64,000 nt of DNA from Sipunculus nudus (taxonomy: Eukaryota; Annelida; Sipuncula; Golfingiida; Sipunculidae): NCBI GenBank assembly GCA_026874595.1, contig CM049312.1:56485429-56549428 (forward strand), given 5' to 3'. The notes beneath the pieces are model-generated. The model was not told the DNA's origin and ran no database searches. It was given only the letters and a program-made list of their open reading frames with translations. This document shows positions 23,990 to 64,000 of the stretch, piece after piece. Position 1 is the first letter of the stretch. Every line of letters begins with the position of its first letter. The position numbers and the translations under genes were made by a program.

Positions 23990-24362
23990 ATGGATCGTAA
24001 GGCTTTGAAATTTTCACTGAATTTTTAATAGTAATTTATATAAAAAAAACGACTGTTCAGTGAAAAAAAGTAGGGAAATGTAAGAGATGAGGACCTTAAT
24101 AGCGGAAAGTAAACGAAATTATAGATTTTTTTCTAAGACAATATAGGAAATATTGGGAGTCGGTGGAACACCACCTGTTAAATATTTCGTTTTTGAGTCA
24201 TGTTTGTTACTACTTCCTATATACTTGTTACTACTCAGCTACTAATGTGGAAAACATCATGGTGTTCACCTTTCCAACGGATTGGAACGAAATGAAAAAT
24301 GCCTTTCCGTTCACGTGTTTGCATGTCTGAGACAGGCGGAAAGGCGTTATAACGACCCCTGA
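23990..24362. repeat. Second copy of the interspersed repeat seen in gene A intron 10
   Basis: Parallels 1467-1980: GGATCGTAA start, then CAGCTACTAATGTGGAAAAC, GTGTTCACCTTTCCAACGG and GACAGGCGGAAAGGCGTTAT. Same orientation, moderate divergence. Ends not defined. Confidence 0.7.
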
Positions 24363-24912
24363 TATGCATATACCGCTGCCAGGTGTAAGATGGATATGTT
24401 TTACCATTGGTTATTAGGTTTGTATGTGTACAAATGTACACAAAAAATTTCTGAGCAGATGTTGATGACATTTTGTGGAGGGTATGGATAACATCCAAAA
24501 AACTATCCGATAAATTTTGGAGATAATCTGGATCACCATTATCATAATATAACTTTAAATATTTATATCTCATTGTTACATACGGCTACCGTATTATAAC
24601 AAAGTTATTCATTAATATATGGGGGCCGTTTTGTTGTAGAACTTCGTTGTTGAGCCGTGGCAGGATTGTAGGCCTATACAGCAAGGTTCAATAACAAGTT
24701 TCCTTTTTACTTTCTAGTTTTAATTAGGATCCTGGCGGAGGATGTGGTCTCTAACATACTACTTTCTTTTATAAAGTGAAATCATTCCAACAATAAATCT
24801 AAGATTTATAAAATAGGGCCCTTGTGAAATGGCCGAATATAGGGTAACTGTACGTGGTATAATGGTAACTGAAAGTCACAAAAGTACAACTATATTAGAT
24901 ATTATATAAAAA

Positions 24913-25396
24913 GGTCAAACCCACCAAGGCCGACACGCGTCTCGACACGCCACACGACACAGATGATGTTCAGTGTGTCGTGATGTCCCCTTGTGTCGTG
25001 GCAGTGGACCAGGTCACACGATACGTTGTTAAGAAGCACGCGACACGAGGAGAGCGTCAGCTTTGCATGACGAGCCACGCTATCGAGCATGTTCAAGTTG
25101 TCGTACGATGGAAGCCTGTGTCAAGTTGCGTAGACACGGATCATGCAGTGTCTGACGCGCGACACATTTCATGACACGCTAGGCGACGCACACCGACACA
25201 ACTTCCCGCCAACACACAGCAATCTGTGTGACGTTACTCGTGAACTCCTTGTGTGTCGGTCAATAGTTTGCTGCTCTGGCTTCGCGACACACTACACGGC
25301 ACGCTAGGCAACACAACCGTCCGTTTGCGGCACCTGATTTCTGTGTCGGTTCATGTAGCGGTGTCTAGACGAGTATCGGCCTTGGTGGGTTCAGCC
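24913..25396. mobile_element. 484-bp GC-rich element with 36-bp terminal inverted repeats
   Basis: Ends 24913-24948 and 25361-25396 are complementary at 30 of 36 positions, sharing AACCCACCAAGGCCGA. The inside is far more GC-rich than its surroundings and packed with CGACAC/GTGTCG motifs in both orientations, for example CACACGACAC at 24951 and GTGTGTCGTG at 24972. The target duplication is unclear. No protein is recognisable, so a miniature inverted-repeat transposon is likely. Confidence 0.75.
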
Positions 25397-25469
25397 CTTA
25401 AATGTCTGATGTATCGGTTTAACGTCTGCTTCGCATGCTGGTAGTTGTTCATTCATAACAAATTGTGTC

Positions 25470-25624
25470 ATATCTGTCTTTACCAGCTTTGTAAGTATAT
25501 GTTTTAATTCAACTTTTTGTATTTCAAAGAGTTCATTTTCGTATTGGTCATTTCCCCAAAAGGACTCTGAAATAAAAAAAATTGAATTACTTCATATACT
25601 TACAAAGTTGGTACAGACAGATAT
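25470..25624. repeat. Hairpin with 45-bp arms
   Basis: Arms 25470-25514 and 25580-25624 are complementary with a few mismatches (ATATCTGTCT...CTTTGTAAGTATATG). A direct repeat TTTTCGTATTGGTCATTTCC overlaps it at about 25537 and again at about 25626. Confidence 0.82.
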
Positions 25625-26611
25625 TTTCGTATTGGTCATTTCCCAAAAAGAAGCCATAATCCGGTATACATAGCCGTTTTTATGGCCGATGTGGAAAATT
25701 ATCTGAAATTATGACGCCATCCGCCCTTCGGCGGACAACAAGACTCCATGCGAAAATACTCTAATACACATACATAGCCACGATACTAAACCGTGACAAC
25801 TATGTTTCAGGGTTAGATACAAAACTTGATAACTATGTTTCAGGTTTCAATACAATTTATTCTCAGCAAAAATGGACAATAAAATGGACATCTCTTAATA
25901 AAAGTAATCTTTCATATATAACACAAGTACAATATCAAATAAAAAAAGATAAATTAAGCTGCACTGATTTCGTAATATACGCGTACCAGAATAAGGCCAA
26001 GCAGGTTACAAGCAGATAATAATGAAAGTTACATGGACATGGAAGCAACGGTTTAGCACACATATGTAGCTTTTGAAATTCATAAATCTCTCCAGGAGCC
26101 TAAACATATATTAACGTCAAGGCTACATACCCCACCATCTTTGTAATTAGTAATGTTGTGTACAAAACAGGAACGGATACGAATGAAAGGAGGCAATAAT
26201 GTTTCTTCAGTGAAATAGTCTATAGTGGTTAATTAATATCGATAATGATATCACATAATGAAACAACTCTCTTCAAATACAGTGCAACTGTCTGAAAGAC
26301 AACCTGCTTATTCAGAGCACCCTGTGGTGAATCAAAGGCATTCACATCACAGTGCTGCCACTCTATACTGTTTTTAAAAATAACATACTTTTTTCTGGCA
26401 AGATTTTTTTACACACTTTTTTTCAGGAATGGATACATTTTATACTTTTTTTTAAAATCATCATCTTCAGGTGGTGATTACAGGCTGTTTAACCGAGTGC
26501 AGTAGATATCCATGCTCTGTCAATATATCATCATGGCTGCATTTTAGAAGCAAGGTTTTTTTCTGCAATATTGCCAATGTTTCACAAAATCACTGGATAT
26601 ATGGTATACTG

Positions 26612-26654
<43 letters not shown>

Positions 26655-27659
26655 TCCCGGAAGCATGTTTAGATGTACATTCATTCCGGAAGCATGTTAA
26701 GAAGTATCGCATGCTTTAAAATAATACGAAAGTGTTATTGAGCATAGAATTTTACTTTTAGGACACTTCCCCCCCCCCCCCAAGACAATTTTATACCTTT
26801 TTCATGCGAGATTTAATATTTTTTTTCAATCCTGAGTGGCAGCACTGACATTGGTTATAACTTACCTGTGTTTTAAGACCACCTGCGAATTAAGACCACA
26901 TTTTGCCAGTCCCACCCGGTGGTCTTATTACGCAGGTTTTACTGTACTCTGTTCACTTTTTATTCGATGCATGCATGTTCCATCAAGGGTTCTCCATGTG
27001 TCTTTTTATTACAAAGATGAGAAATACCTAAAGCATATTGTATTTTATATATGCTATTCCTGTTTCACTCTCCGTGTATACGGGTACAAAATGCCCAGCA
27101 AAACCCAAGCAGGGTACACACTTTGCATCACTGAAGTATCCGTATCATTACCTGTAGGAGTGACGTGGGAAGGGGGGAGCACTCTCTAATCAGCATTTAC
27201 GCAACACAGCTACCATTGTGATAAGCCTGTTATAAGCAAAATACAAGCAGGTGATAAGTCTCTTACGAGAATTTATGTGTCACCCCGTTCATGATAATTA
27301 ACAGTTACATAACATCTACAACTGCTGCTATGACATTAAACTAAGAATTAACAGGTGTTAGTGCCACTTTTAACACATACAGTTGTTCTTTGCAGTTTGA
27401 TTAAACAAATAAATCTTTACAAAAAATATTGATTGCAATTTGACCTGTTTTTTTATTACACACAGACATCTCTCCTGACAGGTACCTCTCTATTACAAAA
27501 CCTGTGTTTTACAGAAATATCTACATTACGGACATATCTAAATAACCTGTACATTACTCTATTACATATATCTATCATCCTATTATGGACACCTATCTCA
27601 TACAAACACTCAGTAATCCAGTGTAAGTAGACTCGAGGGTTCATAATCTCTCAATATAC
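25625..27659. other. Intergenic spacer between duplication copies
   Basis: No gene seen. A (TA)n tract lies at about 26614-26651 and a C tract at about 26768-26780. The stretch 27440-27700 is a degenerate repeat of short units built on CTCTACATTACAGACA. A short piece at 25825-25870 resembles 18395-18425, so copy 2 of the duplication may once have started farther left. Confidence 0.5.
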
Positions 27660-30600
27660 TTCCCTCTACATTACAGACGACTACTCCAGTCTACCAAGTG
27701 TCAATATGTATGGAAACTACTCATATTTACCTAAAGTGATCTCCTTAAGGGGTTTTTTCCACCCTGTCCTTTATCATCTGTATGTATATATTATAAGTAC
27801 ATATTTACTTATTACTTATGTAAACCAATATATATTTAATAGTGAATAATGGCTTTTGCTATTAAAAAATTAAGTATTGATACTTTCACAGGTAAAGTCT
27901 GCTGTTCCAAAAAGACATGTTTAAGTAACAATATCATTATCTTCATCAATGACATCAAATGTAAATCCTAAGTAAACAACATCAAGATGATAACATAAAA
28001 ACAACACGTAAACATATGATGTTAAGTTAATACATTTAACCAGAGAGGACCAAACCCATATCTCTAACACTTATCAATCAAATAGCATTTTTAAATGAAA
28101 CACTTACTACCAAAGCAACTGACAGTGATCAAAAAGACAAAATCAGAAAACAGCCAGCAACATGCAATTATGCACGTAAATTAAACAATACTGAGCAGTA
28201 CTTTTCCACCCACAGGACAATTCAGAACTTCAATATTACTTTTCATTTTCTCAAATGGATCACCATATAAAACATAGATCGCATGTTCTTAAAAATAAAT
28301 CGAACTTTCATCTTCATACATATTTTGCCACTAAGTTATGACCCCTCTCTATTTTTTTAAATTACTTTGCCATATCTATAAATCGTAAGCAGAAATGGAT
28401 AATAAGCATAGCGATAATGCAGGTATGGTAAATTGAATTTTAATTTTGTAACCTTAAACAAAAAAAGTGATTTAATCAGTTATGGAATTTGATGTTGTAA
28501 TAACGAATTAAACCCTTTTGAAGGACAATTACCTTTGGCAGACACTTCTGCAGGTTCCCCTTGGGGCAACACAGATATAGTATTACTCTTATTATATATA
28601 TAATCCCACTTTGTTCCCGCTCCATCGATGAAACGTTTTCAGCAAAATAAAATTCAGATACCGGTACCTATTACACATGGATTACACCTTAATTGTAACT
28701 GTAATCAGTTAAACCTACAATGTAACAAACCTAGCTATGGATTGTGAGATTCACATGCTCCTTAATGCAGGTGATGTAATCACAGACTTACAAATTTACG
28801 CTGGCACTGGTCTGTAGAAATAAATCATTACACAAATAACTCACAACAAAACAACAGATGTTTAAACAGGGTTCAAAAACCCTGATAATTAAGTGCTCAT
28901 CTGTCTGCATTTTCTTGTCATACACATGTACGACTTAATTAAGTCGTAGATCTTTCAACAGTTCATTTTGACTCAACAGTAAAGATATAACTCATAAAGT
29001 TATAGATGTTGTGAAGGATTACTGAATTTTGAATTATTTGACTGAATTTGAGTATTGAACCAAATTATTGCACTGAGAAATTTAAACAACCATATATCAC
29101 AAAACACCACACACTTAATTAACATCATACATTCCTTTAACTTGTATGTTTATTTATGCAGTTAACTGTGAGACTATATACCATACTGGGTGTAGTAGGT
29201 CTAATACAGCAGTTTTATGCAATTATCATTCTGGACAAAGCGGCCATTGTTCTGTTTAACAACAAAAAAGATCTGTAACACCATGTATGGTACAGAGACT
29301 TTCAAGCTACTGGAGTCATGGAAAAAATACTTGCCTCGAAAATTTTCCATAACCACTACTAAATACTGTTTCAGGAAACTAGTTGAAACAGCCACAGGTT
29401 AGCATTATCAAATACTCAAGGGTAAGCTTTGTAAAAAGAATCACAGCTTACCTGCTTTTATGAGATTCATTACCATTATGAGATAAGATCTCCCACTATT
29501 TCATCAGAGAACTATGCTAAAGACCGCATGACAGTCTAAATGTATATGTACTTTATAGATCCTCTGTACTGAGACACAAAAGGATAAGCAAAAGTGGTGA
29601 CGCTTAATAGTGTACAGCTCCTTCATTACTTACATGGGCAAGCAAGTTTTACTGAAATAAGGTCAGTTGGAGCACTGTATCAGTACGGGCACGTGTTTAT
29701 ACAAAAGATATTAACACATCTGAATTAATGTAAAATATGTGCTGCTCTAGGCTTACACATACATATACATGTGTGACTTTTTTATTGTAAAATGGCTCAT
29801 TAATGTAGATTTAATGTATGAATAAGCTACAATTATAGTGGTTGAAAAATCGAACTGCTCTGTCCCGTTTTCTAAGCTCTTCTGAGGATAACGATCTCTT
29901 TAACGTTGACTTTTTCATCTGTAAACAAAAATGTTATTCTTAAGTATATTCACGCACATTTAGTTTAAATACTTTGCAGATAAGCCTGGAAAAGCTCTCC
30001 TTTGACTTTTGCACTGTAGGGGCCGGTCCAATTCATTACTGATTCTGACGGCATATACCTTGATGTCCTACTTTGTTAAAAACGTCCTTCGTTGAAATTT
30101 TGTACTAAACTTTGCATATGAAAGTTACTAAACTAGAACCAAGAATGAATTTTTCTTAAAAACTGTAAAATTCAAAAAAAATATTTCAAACAAACATTTA
30201 AATGAAAATAATTACTTCATAGTATTGTACAGTACCAATCACATTTACTGAATGACTGAATTTGTAAGATGTCTTTCTTTTATTTGTAAAGGCTATGCTA
30301 CGTGGCAAGCAGAATTTAAGTAATAACAAGAGCACCGCAAACGTGAATAACTTGATAAGCCCGTCGTGTATCTGGTGACCTCTGATCTCATTAAATATGC
30401 ATTAATTTTGATGAGAATGTAATTCAGGTGAGAATCTCTATTGGTAAATATGTATAATGAATAACATGAAAATCCATAGAATTTTTGGTAAGTCACCAAA
30501 GTGCGGTGACCTCGAACCTTATTAATATAAGTGGATTTTGCTGAAAAATCGAACTAAGGCGAGATATTTTATTTATTAACATTTCTGATGAGTTTTATCA

Positions 30601-32184
30601 AAATCCTTCATATTCTTTGTAAGTTATTGCGGCGTCACCACAAAGTCGCCTTGTGACCCGTGACCTAATTAAATATGCATGGATGTTGACTATAATTGAA
30701 CTCGGGTGAGACAATCTGTTGGTAAGTAGTTATGGTGAGTTTAATGAAAATCCATCAGAGCCCCAATGAGTCATCGCAGCGACACTAAAAGTTAACAGAC
30801 AGACAGATGGGCGGACGGTAGGTATACCATAATATTCTTGTCATATGACTGGCGAATTAAAAGCAGGTGAATAGCTGGATTTAAGCAATATGACCACTGG
30901 ACCATAAATCAGCAAAACTCGGCTACAATTCTGTAAGCTGAAACTTTTGTTATATAATTACATCAATAACATCTCTGTCAACAGCAAAAAAAAGTCTTAT
31001 TAATACATAGTGGATAAAAAAATAGCCAGTGTTGACTAATTCTATTAAAATCCAATTACACTGTATTTTGTTTTCAAGACAATATTTAAGTAACAGTCAA
31101 GATATCTAAGTTTCTCATATAAACCAATATTTGTTTTTGTCACCACCTTAAACACTGTATTTTACAAAATTAAAATTTAGAATGAAGTTTAATGTAACTT
31201 GGAACGAATGACTTAATTAGTGAATAATTAATTGTCAATACAAAACTACAGACCCAACATGCTGCAAATGCCTGTCTAACGACTGATGTATCAAAGGGTT
31301 ATACAAATATCACAGTATGATTTATCATGTTCAGAAAATGACAGTTTGTGGTAATATACCTTCATCATATAAAAAGCATATATATATGGGACCCTGTGGT
31401 ATTAACAGGCAAAGTCAGCAAAACCGAAGTGCATAACGTGAGCTGTACCATATATAGTCCTAAATGCAAAAGCACCTTTCCCTGCGAGGAAACTGTTTTT
31501 AAGGCAATGGGGTATGGTCATTGGGTGAATAATTAAAATTATATTTCAGTTAAACAACTGTATAAATGGGTGAGTATTTAAAATAATGTTTCATGTTAGC
31601 AAGACTGGCCCCTTTAAGGTATATACATTTATAGAATATCATATTAAGTGACATTTTAAATGTCACTGTTTAACATATCCTGTCTTTAAAGTTTCTTACC
31701 TCTGGTATTTTAAAAACACCACTTCTACATGACTCATTTTTAAATATCGCAATATGTTAATTCAGTGTTTTTACTGTGAAAGCAGAATGCCCAGTCATGG
31801 TGAAATAAATAATCGGGTTGTTTCTGCTCAAACGTCCCTCATGGATATGTATCACAAAAATGAATATGTATAACTTTATGAATATGCATAATTTATCTGA
31901 AGACTGTTGTTTTTCTACAAAAATTAAGTGTCATTTGGTGAATTTAACTTGACACAAACCATAAACCTCTGAATAGCATATGCATATTGGGTAAGCATAT
32001 CATATGTGGACAATTTTCCATTGATGTAAGGATGAACATTTTACAATGCAATTAACTTATAAAAAAAAGAAAAAGGTAGGTCAAAAGGGTGGTTGTTAGA
32101 CATAAGGGTTGATCTGCACATAATATATATTACCCCATATCTGCCCTGTACTTAACAGTCTAGTTCTGCCCTCAGATATTATAT
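27660..32184. repeat. Copy 2 of the 3.6-kb intergenic segmental duplication
   Basis: Direct partner of 18435-23854. It has the empty TTAA site at 28036-28039. It also keeps, from 30328 to about 30840, a repeat starting AACAAGAGCACCGCAAACG and ending in an ACAGACAGACAGATGGGCGG tail; copy 1 has only its left part, which suggests that copy 1 lost the 900 bp by deletion. Confidence 0.92.
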
Positions 32185-33160
32185 AAGGTTTCAAATATAC
32201 AGTGGATAACTTGTAAAATATCCAGTCATGCTGGAAATTTAGTGATTAAAAATGACAGGTTTCTGTACATCTTAATGATGTCAAACTTTCTATGTCTTTT
32301 ATAAACAAGGCAAATTTTAATGTGAAAATGAATACTTTAAGATGTGTGTCAGAATGTTAAATAAATTACAGATATTATAACACTGCGTCAGAGTCGCTGA
32401 AACCTGGTGAATAATAAGCAAACAGCAAATCTTGTGGTACAAACATACAATGAATTTTTCAGTATTAGTTACCGAATTTATTCTAATTTGGCAAACACTT
32501 AAAAATAATTTTCTTAAATGTCGAGATAATGGAGGAAATATAGAACTCTGTTCCTGTTGATATATCAGTGAAACTTTCAGTTAGAGGCAGCCACGTTAAT
32601 GACCTTTCTTAAACATAACAAACCTGTGCCACAGTTTAGCGGTAATGTGGTGTGAGTGATAAATGAAGTATTAACACACCATTATCATACCAATACACAG
32701 ACTTTTGCGTTCGCTTTTCAATTACACCTAGGTACATTTTATCCCTTTTCCTTCCCTTCCATTTTGAATAAAGACACTATAGCTTATACTTTAACAATAC
32801 TGAGTTTTAACTGTTTCAAAGGCTGACAGGGCTATTTCTTTCCAAATAAAATATTGAGGGAACTGGTTTTCCATCACCCAAGGGCTCATTTTATTTTTAT
32901 TTTAGATTATATCCTCTTATGCTTTGATAAATTAATGCTATTCTTAAATTCATTTATACTCTTATTTATATGGTTACACACTGGATCAATGTGACAATGG
33001 TACAATTACTATGACCAGTGGTCTAATTATTGCCCTCTGACCCAATGGTATAATATTTTCAAACTGCACAGACATTAAATGTCTGTCAGAAACCGGTACA
33101 TCATTCTGGTGTGGTGTTAAGCACTAATATAAGACTTGTCAGCATTAATGGCCTGGCAAA
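32185..33160. other. Downstream flank of gene B, includes its probable 3' UTR
   Basis: The gene's transcript should end here. A possible poly(A) signal on the minus strand is AATAAA at 32890-32895, about 270 bp past the stop codon; other A-rich sites exist, so the true end is not fixed. Nothing else recognised. Confidence 0.4.

Positions 33161-64000
<30,840 letters not shown>

Noticed and set aside
15538-33160. Kir6 potassium channel gene between the two SUR-like genes
   Set aside because: No frame with a K-channel pore motif was found on either strand.

Overview
This window is animal nuclear DNA: AT-rich, intron-rich, full of microsatellites and interspersed repeats. Short exons with GT/AG borders are scattered between large introns. 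The repeats (tandem units with GGTGGCGCCACC palindromes, tandem units with TGACCTTTGACC, leaders of the ACAAGAGCACCGCAAA and GACCCATGGGTC type) are of a kind I associate with bivalve molluscs. A marine bivalve is my best guess, but the species is not proven.

Only two genes can be supported. Both are on the minus strand, both are cut by the window edges, and both encode ABC transporters of subfamily C that most resemble the sulfonylurea receptors (SUR; ABCC8/ABCC9), the regulatory subunits of ATP-sensitive potassium channels. Gene A (start codon at 15537, running off the left edge) gives its first 11 coding exons, about 747 residues: TMD0 with the SUR-type GHNLRWILT stretch, the L0 linker, TMD1, and the start of NBD1 just before Walker A. 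Gene B (33161 to beyond the right edge) gives its last 10 coding exons, about 394 residues: the end of TMD2, a complete NBD2 and the stop codon. They lie head to tail, 17.6 kb apart, so this is probably a tandem pair of SUR-like paralogues. I found no Kir channel gene between them. All exon joins keep the reading frame, which strongly supports the models.

Layout: 1-15537 gene A, whose introns hold a 25-bp minisatellite made from an exon end plus its splice donor (1-688), a repeat array merging into exon 5 (about 5960-6600), a hairpin (5027-5456) and a 2.8-kb imperfect palindrome filling intron 4. 15538-33160 is intergenic, with a direct duplication of about 3.6 kb (18435-23854 and 27660-32184); the first copy is interrupted by a 1.77-kb TTAA-flanked insertion whose empty site survives in the second. 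33161-64000 is gene B, with introns full of dimeric tandem arrays, hairpins, small inverted-repeat elements and SINE-like sequences.

The most unusual theme is that at three places an exon's 3' end with its 5' splice site appears copied into the downstream intron, in two cases continuous with a tandem array. Most long open frames outside the listed exons are repeat read-through and are not genes.
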